Source: a virus
Direction: 5' to 3' (one strand)
Virus record (IMG/VR): IMGVR_UViG_3300035190_000244
Location: 1 to 33,222 of that record
Length of the DNA: 33,222 nucleotides
Positions 22,367-30,700 of this stretch are shown here, piece after piece; the first letter of the stretch is position 1, and every line of letters starts with the position of its first letter. The notes under the pieces were generated by a model. It did no database searches, had not been told where the DNA came from, and saw only the letters and a list, made by a program, of their open reading frames with translations. A program made the position numbers and the translations under genes.

Positions 22367-23347
22367 TTAGGCGTTTGTACCAATGCTTGATGCTGACTCA
22401 ATACGACGCAATGCTTCCTGACGGAACACACCGTAACCAACGAAGTGCTTCCAACCGACTGGTCGGAAACGCTTGAGAAGGTCGGTCACTGTTCCGTACA
22501 CAATCGTTGGCTGTGAGCCATACTCGCCACCGAGGGAGATACCCTTAGCGAGAGCCTGGCGACCCATAATGAGTGTGCCGTATACGTCAATTGTTCCACT
22601 GGAACCACTGTTGTTTGATGCGTCAGTGAACTTCGGCGCACGTGGCGACTCCATAAAACGGACTCCTTCAAACATACCGATTTCACCGTTGTAGATGCCT
22701 TCAGGGTTGACGTAGTTAGCAGGTGTACGCCACGCTGCTGCGTCTGTTGCTGAACGGAAGTCATAAGACACGTCTGGGTGGATGAAGCCAACATACGAAC
22801 CATTGATGGTAGGTACGTTTGCGCCACGAAGTTGTGCTACAACTCTACGAACGTCATTTGCTGCGAGGGTGTCGTCAGCGTTAACGGTTGTACGGCTGGA
22901 TGGGTCAACTGCTCCACCTGTTGCGTAAACCACGTTGTCGCCTGCTTCAAGCACGTTACGAGCGATGGTGTCAATTGACAAACCAGCGTTGTAACCAACT
23001 GCTTGTGCTGCTACTGGGTCTACAGGGAGGAACGAGGTTGCACGAAGTTTTGCTGTCGTTACAGTTGCGTTACCGTATTCGTTGAGAGTGACAGTAACTT
23101 GGCTATCGCTCATTGCGACAGGGGTTACGTCTTCTGCTTCGCCAAGAGCAGTGGTTGCTGCTGCAAGGTCTGCGAATACTGTGAACTTAACTGATGCACC
23201 TGGGTTGGTTGCGTTTGTGGCTTGGACATCTGCAAACTGGTCAAAGTACATTTCTGGGCGAAGGGCAAAATATGCCAACTTCTCAAATGCCACCTGGTCT
23301 GTTTGTAGGTTTGCTGTGCCTGTTTCTGCTGCGTAGTAATCAGCCAT
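22367..23347 (-). CDS. Major capsid protein, N4-gp56-like
   Basis: A 326-residue protein matching the N4-gp56 major capsid pattern of the HK97 fold: MYFDQFADVQ near residue 33, PGASVKFTVFADLAAATTALGEAEDVTP, VTLNEYGNATVTTAKL, and GYNAGLSIDTIARNVLEAGDNVVYA. The later part includes GFIHPDVSYDFR, a peripheral-domain strand (FEGVRFMESP) and a C-terminal helix. Preceded by the scaffold-like gene and followed by the terminator. The start has AAGGAAAAAC. Assembles the procapsid shell. Confidence 0.9.
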   Translation of the reverse strand: MADYYAAETGTANLQTDQVAFEKLAYFALRPEMYFDQFADVQATNATNPGASVKFTVFADLAAATTALGEAEDVTPVAMSDSQVTVTLNEYGNATVTTAKLRATSFLPVDPVAAQAVGYNAGLSIDTIARNVLEAGDNVVYATGGAVDPSSRTTVNADDTLAANDVRRVVAQLRGANVPTINGSYVGFIHPDVSYDFRSATDAAAWRTPANYVNPEGIYNGEIGMFEGVRFMESPRAPKFTDASNNSGSSGTIDVYGTLIMGRQALAKGISLGGEYGSQPTIVYGTVTDLLKRFRPVGWKHFVGYGVFRQEALRRIESASSIGTNA

Positions 23348-23376
23348 TTTAGTTTTTCCTTATTGGATAGAAGTGG

Positions 23377-23835
23377 TTAAAAAAGGTCTATGCCTTGTGC
23401 TTGTGCTTCTTCAAAAATCTTGTAGACCTCTGCTTCAGAGTTGGCTTCACTAATACGCTTGTTCCAAGATGGAGGTGGTGGTGCCGATTCGCTTCCAGCA
23501 GCAATTTTATTGGTTTGCTGCCAGCCTCGTTTGTCGGAGTCATCTGTCTGGGGTGTAATTAGTTGTGCTTCTTCGGCAGCCTCACGGATTGCTTCAGGGG
23601 TCAAATCACCGTCATAGCCTTTAACAAAGTATTTGAATCGTGGATTACTGGTGTCTATTCCAGCCTTCACGAAAGCAAGTTCTTGCTTGGCTGTGGCGAA
23701 CTCTGCAACTTGTTTGCGTAGTTCGTTGGCTTCTTTTTCCAACTGTTTCATCCTCGCCCGTACAGGATTCTGTCTGGGTTCGGTATCCATTTGGTCGTCT
23801 ATCTCTGAATCATAATCTTCATTGAAATCTGACAT
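23377..23835 (-). CDS. Scaffold-like protein
   Basis: A 152-residue acidic protein with a coiled-coil segment (ARMKQLEKEANELRKQVAEF), an acidic start (EDYDSEIDDQMDTEP) and a flexible Pro/Ser-rich part (SESAPPPPSWNKRISE). Its position directly before the capsid gene and its low-complexity, helical nature fit phage scaffolding proteins, which line the procapsid during assembly. The start has an AAGGAG site. The family is inferred from features and position, not from a firm motif. Confidence 0.75.
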   Translation of the reverse strand: MSDFNEDYDSEIDDQMDTEPRQNPVRARMKQLEKEANELRKQVAEFATAKQELAFVKAGIDTSNPRFKYFVKGYDGDLTPEAIREAAEEAQLITPQTDDSDKRGWQQTNKIAAGSESAPPPPSWNKRISEANSEAEVYKIFEEAQAQGIDLF

Positions 23836-23981
23836 TGCACTCTCCTTAAGCCCTCACCACATCGGAGGAACGTGGTGGCTGCTAGTTGTTACACCCCATT
23901 ATTTCGTTACTGATTAGGGGGGCTATCAGTAAGTCTTGCCATCGGCATCGGTATTACTATAACACATATTTTTCTTGTGTG
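23836..23981 (-). other. Gap upstream of scaffold and capsid genes with three hairpins
   Basis: A 146-base gap, the largest in the minus-strand block. On the minus strand it contains ACACA-9-TGTGT (23962-23980), TTACTGAT-10-ATCAGTAA (23907-23932, perfect, C-rich loop), and CACCAC-11-GTGGTG (23855-23877). A TATAGT at 23961-23956 could be a -10 element, but I see no convincing -35. Likely a promoter or regulatory leader for the capsid genes. Confidence 0.5.
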
Positions 23982-24854
23982 CTACTGACCGATTGTGGTA
24001 AGTCCTGTTTGTTGTGATTGGTTTGAGGCAAAGCCTCCACCTGCTTCAAATCCTGCTTGACGGGAACGCTTCCTTCGGGCAATTGCCTGTCGTGCTTCTG
24101 CGTTTGTTCCGAAGGTTCCAGCAATTTGTTCTTCTTGACTGATTGCAGTTTCGCCTTGCATACCTGCCTGGAACAAACCTTGTTGTTCTCCTATGGCTGC
24201 AAAGCGTTGTTGTGCTGCTTCGGAAGATACGCCCTGTGCTGCTAGTTCTTCTGCTGTAGTAATCCCTAGTTGTATTCCTGCTTGGGCTTGTCCTTGTGCA
24301 GATATTTGGGCTGCTTGGATTTGTCTGTTGAATAGTTCTGCGTTCTTGTTGCGCCCGATAATATCTGTGGCTCTGGTTGGGTCCAGAAAGTAGGCAGCCA
24401 GGTCTGTGTCGTTGATGCCGTACAAGTTTTGTAACTGTTGTTTTACGCTTGACGGGGCGTTCAGGGCAGCCCTATATCCAGCCTGAATACGATTATCAAA
24501 TTCAATTGCTGAAACCCTGCCAGCAATCAGTTTGGCTAAATCTTCAGGCTGGTCATAAAAACCAACAGGCAAACCATTAGCAGCCAAACGTGCAACGTAT
24601 TCTTGTTCAGCCTGAATATACTCGTTAGGTTTGAACGGCTGAAGACCAGCCTTGATGCGACCCTCATTACCAATAAACCTTTGCTTTATGGCGTTCTGAA
24701 TACCAGTATCAGGACTGGAATCAATGTACTTACCCACAGCATCAACGTCATTCACATCAACAGAAGGGTCAGTTACCAAAGAGTTCAGCAACGGGAAAAG
24801 AAAGCCAAGCCCCAAAGAATTCAGCGTAGTTTGTAGTTCAGCAGTGGTGGACAT
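23982..24854 (-). CDS. Probable internal virion protein, Ala/Gln-rich
   Basis: A 290-residue helical protein: acidic start (TELQTTLNSLG-like and SVDVNDVDAVGKYI), a middle part (NRIQAGYRAALNAPSS, GINDTDLAAYFLDP), and an Ala/Gln-rich end (RQIQAAQISAQGQAQAG, AIARRKRSRQAGFEAG). No membrane or catalytic motif. It is directly before the scaffold gene and after a similar Ala-rich gene, an arrangement seen for internal head or ejection proteins of short-tailed phages. The role is inferred. Confidence 0.55.
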   Translation of the reverse strand: MSTTAELQTTLNSLGLGFLFPLLNSLVTDPSVDVNDVDAVGKYIDSSPDTGIQNAIKQRFIGNEGRIKAGLQPFKPNEYIQAEQEYVARLAANGLPVGFYDQPEDLAKLIAGRVSAIEFDNRIQAGYRAALNAPSSVKQQLQNLYGINDTDLAAYFLDPTRATDIIGRNKNAELFNRQIQAAQISAQGQAQAGIQLGITTAEELAAQGVSSEAAQQRFAAIGEQQGLFQAGMQGETAISQEEQIAGTFGTNAEARQAIARRKRSRQAGFEAGGGFASNQSQQTGLTTIGQ

Positions 24855-25832
24855 TTATCCAACCTTCCCAAAAAGTTTAGTAACAGTATTGATAATCCCA
24901 GAATACTGTTCTTTAGCCTGAGATGTTTTAGCCCAATCAGGCAAACCACGCAAATACTGAGTCCATTCCGTAGCGTTCATCAAACGAGACTCCCCAGATT
25001 TAGGGTCTTGATACGTCAACAACTTGCCAAACTTAGTGGCATCCGAAAAGTTGATGGCTGTCTGGTCAATCCCCAAAGTTTGTGCAGCAATAGAACGGTA
25101 CGACTCAGTAGCATCATCCACCGTACCCGTGTCTAACTGTGCAGCCAAAGCAGGATACAAACTTTTAGCCTGATTACGAAACTGGTCCTTGATTTGTTGA
25201 GCCGTGATAGTCCCAGAAATAATAGATTGTGTGTACCCCTCAATAGAAGAATCAGACAGATTCAAACCATACGACCTAGACAAAGCCTTCAAAGAAGCAG
25301 CGTCAGTTCCTTGTTGCAATCCAGTAGGGGTGGTCGCAGCAGGAGCAGCCCCACCAACAGCCCCACCAGCCTTAGCCTTAGCCACAACTTTTTCACCAAT
25401 CTTGTTAGCCAAAGTCGCAGCATCCCAACCAGCCTTCATAAAACCAGCAGACAAAATATTCAAATCAGAATCATCCAAAGAATAACCAGACTTAGCAGCC
25501 TGGTCACGAACCATAGTCTTGTTCATTTCCAACTTGTCCAAATAAGAACGGTCATTAGTAGACGTACCTTTTAGATAGTCATACTCCCCAACCTGCAAAC
25601 CAAGATTCCATTTTGATTTAACAATATTGTTTTTGATGTCTTCAATAGGTTCATCATTTACATAACCATTTTTGATGATGTTTGCAACTTCAGGGTTGGT
25701 GTTATAAATGTTCACCAACCAACCGTATTTACCATTGATGTAGTCAATCCACTTTTGACCTTCGGTAAAGGCAACTCTTTTCTGTTTTGCTTTTCTGTTT
25801 TGAGCAGCAATTTGTGCTTTAGTTAGTGCCAT
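24855..25832 (-). CDS. Probable internal virion protein
   Basis: A 325-residue mostly helical protein: basic start (ALTKAQIAAQNRKAKQKR), a middle with KIGEKVVAKAKAGGAVGGAAPAA as a linker, and a C-terminal part that shares QDPKSGESRLM and LRGLPDWAKTSQAKEQYSG style segments. It starts two bases before the stop-to-ATG junction with the giant-protein operon. Together with the preceding and following genes it probably forms an ejected protein set. No firm family match. Confidence 0.55.
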   Translation of the reverse strand: MALTKAQIAAQNRKAKQKRVAFTEGQKWIDYINGKYGWLVNIYNTNPEVANIIKNGYVNDEPIEDIKNNIVKSKWNLGLQVGEYDYLKGTSTNDRSYLDKLEMNKTMVRDQAAKSGYSLDDSDLNILSAGFMKAGWDAATLANKIGEKVVAKAKAGGAVGGAAPAATTPTGLQQGTDAASLKALSRSYGLNLSDSSIEGYTQSIISGTITAQQIKDQFRNQAKSLYPALAAQLDTGTVDDATESYRSIAAQTLGIDQTAINFSDATKFGKLLTYQDPKSGESRLMNATEWTQYLRGLPDWAKTSQAKEQYSGIINTVTKLFGKVG

Positions 25833-25834
25833 TG

Positions 25835-27712
25835 TTATTGTCCTCCACTTAGAGCCTGGTCAATAGCCCCAAAGATATTGTCCATCTTTTGAGTATTCAC
25901 TTCAGTACCAAAATCTTTTTCAATAGATTGGGTAGCAAAAGTCTGGGCAGAAGGTGGTGTAGTCACAGTTCCACCAGAAGCAACCTTGCGTTGATAAGCC
26001 AATTGTTGTGCCTGATAAGACTCAACAAGGTTATTCAAATCTCCCTCACCAAGATTGCGACCTAAAGAATCTTGCGCTGCTTTTTTGAATACGGCTTTCA
26101 ATTCAGCAGGGTTATTCAATTGGTATGTCGGCAGTGAAGAAGATGACGTAGCCGAAGGAGCAGGGTTTTTGGTTAGCAAAGTAATTTGCTCGTCAATTTT
26201 TTTCCCACGCAAAGGCGAAGATGTGTCTTGATTCAAAAGGTTGATACGGCTAAGAGCCTGCTTATAAGCCTTGATTGTTTTAGGGTCTGTTTTGTCACCA
26301 AGAACACCAGGAATAAAACCAGGGAAGGCTTTCATCAACTGTTGTTGAATAGAAATAATTTTGTCTGGCGAAAATGAAAGAATTGATTGCCAGTCACCCG
26401 TAGAATAAGTATAGGGATTTGTTGGGTCTGCTGCCTTGTATGTAGGGTTTTTGTCTAACCCTTGATAGTTAGGGTCAATACCCCCTGCATAACCTGTGCC
26501 TGCACTTGGGGTGAAAACGTCAGATGCACTTGCCCCAGAACCAGGGACAGTACTTTCAGTAGTTGGGGGCTGAGTCGTAGTTGTAGTAGGTGTATTTCTT
26601 GGAGCCATAGTTGTGCTTGTCGGATTAGGTGATGTGGTAGTCACGGGAATTGTAGTTGATGTTGTTGGAGAAACACGAGGACCAAATTCTGATTTAGATG
26701 GTACGCCTGACCTTTGACCACCAACAGGTTCGGGAACAGTTGTAGTGGTCGGAGCCAACGTAGTCGTTGGTGCCATAGACGTTGTTGGTGCCATAGTTGT
26801 TGTACTACTAGAAGTAGTAGTTGTCTCATCAATACCAGGAATACGACCAACCCCACCAATAGTAGAACGAGTTGTAGGAACAGAAGTAGTTGTTGTAGTC
26901 AAAGCCTTAGCCACAGTTGTAGGAGTGACAGTGGTTACTTTGCCCCAATCAATAGATGTTCCAGAATCAACCCGACCAGCAATAGTCAAAACCCTGTTAC
27001 GAGCAATACCTTCGTCTGATGTACCAGTAGAAAGTTTGAACTTTGCAATAGCAGCATCTAAAACTTTCTTGATACGAACAGGATGACGAGGAACATTAGA
27101 AGCAATTTCCTTATTTATAAACATCAAAATATCTGGAGACAATGGAGTTTTGATTGCATCAATACCATACGTATTTTTCAATTCAAGAAACATACGCTTA
27201 GAAATAGGAACACCTAACGGCTGAAAATGGTGTGTTTCACCCGTACCAGTTATTTGTTCCAATTGATATTTCTTAGCAACTTTACCTGCCAAAGAAACAT
27301 TGCCAGTAAAGTCAACAGCGTAACCACCCGTATGCCAACTAGCCCCAGGCACAGCAACGGTCTTGTTAGTTACTCGTTTGTACCATTCATTATCTTCAGG
27401 GTTCCATTTGATTTTACCTGATTTAATGTCTTCATACTTTGCAGGGTCGTTTTCATAATCTGGGGCATTAGGAATTTTTTTGTAGTTTGCATAAAATAGG
27501 TTACGGACCTGTTCTTCGTCACGACCACCCCCACCTTTGAGAATACCTACGGATGGGTTATCACGAATCAAAGACAAAATGCGTTGAGCAAATAAAGGTT
27601 CAAGAGAGGTGAACTCTTGAGTCTTAATCATTTCTGCAATGCTTATTTTTTCACCTTTGAAACCATAAGGAACTTTTGTGGTGTAATCAGAATCTTGAAT
27701 TATTACAGTCAT
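25835..27712 (-). CDS. Virion-associated M15-type peptidase with Thr-rich linker
   Basis: A 625-residue protein. Residues 110-170 carry ASWHTGGYAVDFTG with His127 and Asp134, and GETHHFQP with His161/162, the zinc-binding layout of M15 peptidoglycan peptidases. A helical region follows to about 250. Residues 260-390 form a Thr/Pro/Ser linker with MAPTT repeats. The C-terminal 230 residues are helical (FSPDKIISIQQQLMKAFPG, KKAAQDSLGRNL) and resemble the next gene downstream, suggesting a shared assembly role. Probably digests peptidoglycan during DNA entry. Distinct from the free endolysin at 9834. Confidence 0.75.
   Translation of the reverse strand: MTVIIQDSDYTTKVPYGFKGEKISIAEMIKTQEFTSLEPLFAQRILSLIRDNPSVGILKGGGGRDEEQVRNLFYANYKKIPNAPDYENDPAKYEDIKSGKIKWNPEDNEWYKRVTNKTVAVPGASWHTGGYAVDFTGNVSLAGKVAKKYQLEQITGTGETHHFQPLGVPISKRMFLELKNTYGIDAIKTPLSPDILMFINKEIASNVPRHPVRIKKVLDAAIAKFKLSTGTSDEGIARNRVLTIAGRVDSGTSIDWGKVTTVTPTTVAKALTTTTTSVPTTRSTIGGVGRIPGIDETTTTSSSTTTMAPTTSMAPTTTLAPTTTTVPEPVGGQRSGVPSKSEFGPRVSPTTSTTIPVTTTSPNPTSTTMAPRNTPTTTTTQPPTTESTVPGSGASASDVFTPSAGTGYAGGIDPNYQGLDKNPTYKAADPTNPYTYSTGDWQSILSFSPDKIISIQQQLMKAFPGFIPGVLGDKTDPKTIKAYKQALSRINLLNQDTSSPLRGKKIDEQITLLTKNPAPSATSSSSLPTYQLNNPAELKAVFKKAAQDSLGRNLGEGDLNNLVESYQAQQLAYQRKVASGGTVTTPPSAQTFATQSIEKDFGTEVNTQKMDNIFGAIDQALSGGQ
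26549..26935 (-). repeat. Thr/Pro/Ser low-complexity linker tract
   Basis: About 390 bases encoding the linker of the virion peptidase, with repeated MAPTT/TLAPTT units. It resembles the linker of the protein at 10655-11734 in composition but not as a clear copy. Prone to length change. Confidence 0.7.
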
Positions 27713-30700
27713 TTATTGCTCCAACTCTGGTGGTAAAAATTCACTAGACAAAATACGTTCCCATAAACCCTTAAACTCAGGATACTGCGCTACAAGACCT
27801 TCACCTTTGTTAGTCAACTTTTGACGCATACCAGCAGAAGCAACAGCATTACGCCAGGCATCATTAGCCATAGCAGGATTCAACACTTTAGCCTGAGCAA
27901 CAAAATCAGTACGGAAATCCCAATACTCTTTCAACGCTTGACCAGCAGGTAAAGACACAACTTTCGGGTCTTTAACCATACGTTCAATCTGACGCTTCTG
28001 ATTGACCCATTCAACCTCGTTCAAACCAGCAGTAGCAGAAGGGTTCCACATAGGATAGAACCCTTTAAGTTCATCTGCTTTTTGTTTCATAACACTTTGA
28101 AACCCAGGATTGTTTTTTGCTTGCTCAGGAGTCAAACCTAAAGCAACGCCCTGGGCGACAAGATTATCTTTATATGTGTTGTAAACACTCCAAGCAAGAT
28201 TGTTCAAAGCAATATCTTGTTTTACAGCAGCAGGGCGTGGGCTGCGTTGCCCAAGATTGCGTTGTTGTGTGTAAACACCAGGGGAAAAAACGCCATCTTG
28301 AGGACCTAAAAATGCGCCAACCAAAGGATATTTATTTACAAGTCCACCATTAGATTTAGCCCATTCACCAAACTCTTTGGTTGGTTGAAGACCAGGGTAA
28401 CTTTCAGATGAACCAGCAAGATACACCCAAGCACTAGGTCCGTACTTATTCAAAAACTCTGCAACACCAGCACCGTATGATTTATCTGGGGTGTTCGTCA
28501 TATTGCGAAGGTCGTTCAACACTTGACCTTGCGTAACATACTCAGGTCCAAGTTTTTCGTAATACTTAGTAATAGAAGCACCAGGACTAAAAATCTTAAA
28601 CACTGATTTCCAAATCAAAAGCAAGTTAGTTTTTGTTTGTGCTTCTTCAAGAAGACTGGTACGTTCTTCATCAGTAATAGGAACATTTCCTTTTTGTGAA
28701 GCCAAGTTTGTCAACACAGCATTTAATGCTGTAGAGCGAATGACATCGTTTTGTTCACTACTAAACAATTGTTGGATATTGTCAATGCCTGGAAGTTTAT
28801 TTACTCCTGGAATTCCTTTTGCAAGTTGCGTACTTGCAACACCAAATCCTTGTGCCCAAGCAGGAAGAAAATAATCAGCCAAATCTGATTTCATTTTAGG
28901 GTCGCCAAACGGAAACAAAGCATTTCTTACAGCAGAAAAAGATTCAGTTGTTGGCAGAATTGAATCCCAAATAATTCCACCAATTCCAAACGCACCAGGA
29001 ACAGCCTGACCAAGCAAAGTTAGGTTCTTTGTAGGTATAGATTCGTTACCTTCTAGTCCTATCAATTTCATAAATTGACGACTGAACGGAACTGTCACAG
29101 CCTGTTTCCCTGTGTCTGGGTCGGTAAACAAAATGTTTTGTCCAGGCATACCACCAGCAAACTCAGGCACAGGAGTATTCTCAAGTGCTTGCTGTGCCAA
29201 ACCAGCCTTATATAAAACAGTAGGTTGTTGAGCAAGTTGACGGGTCCACACAGCCCACTGTTCTTTCCAAGCGTCAAAGAAACCAAACTGCAAAGAATGA
29301 CGATAACCAAAATAAGATTTTTTTCTAGAGTCATACAACAATTCAGTCATTTTTTGTTGACCAGCCATTTCACCAAGAAGTTCAACTTGGTTTCTGGTTG
29401 CTGTACCAGCAGCATCAGGCAAAGCGTCAACTAATCTTTCTTTCAACCATTTAGGTGCATCAGATTTATCTATTGCATCAACCATTTTTTTGGCTTCAGC
29501 AGGGTCCATAATTGGCATCATTTCAATAATGGTTTGCCACTTGTGATACTGCGTGTAAGGGTTACGAGCAAACTTTGCAGAAGCATCACGGTAAATATCA
29601 AACCCCTTAGTCATCAATTTACTTCTTTCTTCAGCAACTTTTGTTGCTTCTGTTGCGTGGAAAGGAGCAAACTCTGGTCTATCAGGATTGGTATGCAAAT
29701 TGTCTGCAACGTGCTGTCTTAGTTCAGGACTTGGTTTATAAACATCCCAAGTATTATCCAAAGAAATAGGAACACCATTTATAGTGCCAGTAGAAACGGC
29801 TTCTATAGCATCAAAGTCTTTGACTGTTCGTGTTTCAATATCTAGTATTCTGCTTTGAACCCATTTTTCAACATTGTCAATGTCTGTCCAATCCCAAGAC
29901 GCATTGCGTTTGCCAGTTGATTTGATAAATTTTTCAAGCAATGGCTGCAAATCGCCATTCAAAAAACGGTCTGCCAATTTTGCTATCTCCGTAGGACCAC
30001 CCAACATTGCTTCAGCAATAGGTGGATACTCTGGGCTTGCGTTCATTTTTACAATGTCTTGACCTGTCGCATCAATCCATTTGGCTGGTTCATCAGTGGC
30101 AGATGCGTGTTGGGTAAGGTTTGAACGCTCATAATGCAAAACACGAGGGTCTGTGCGTTCGTCAGCCATAAGCCCTTCAACATTTTCTGCGACGGTACGA
30201 TTAGACCCAGGAAGTACAGTATTGATGCGCTGGTTGAACACGTCAATTTGAGATTGTATTTCGGCTTTTGTACCGTACTCGTCTACAATCTTGTCAATGT
30301 AGCCCTGGTATTTACCTGCTGTTTTAATGTCTCCTGCTGCCAAAGCAGCAGATACTTTTGCTTGCAAAAAATCAAGTTCGTCAATCAACGGAACCATTTT
30401 GGTTATTTCTTTTGCAGTACGTATAGCAACACCGTGAGTTGTGTAATTGACGTGACCAAATGTTCCAAGCATATGCAAAGATTCTGGAGACAAATTGCCT
30501 GTAACAGCAACACGCAAAAGTTCATCTGGAACAATTCTTGTAGCCATACGAATAGGTAAAGGTGCACCCAAAGCAAGTGGTTTCAAAACCCTGCCTTGAA
30601 TTTTATCAAGTTGTTTAATCAACTTAGGACTTAACAATGTTTCAACAACAGCATTACCACGAATGGGCTTAAACGCTTCCCACAAATTAGTTGTCTCACG

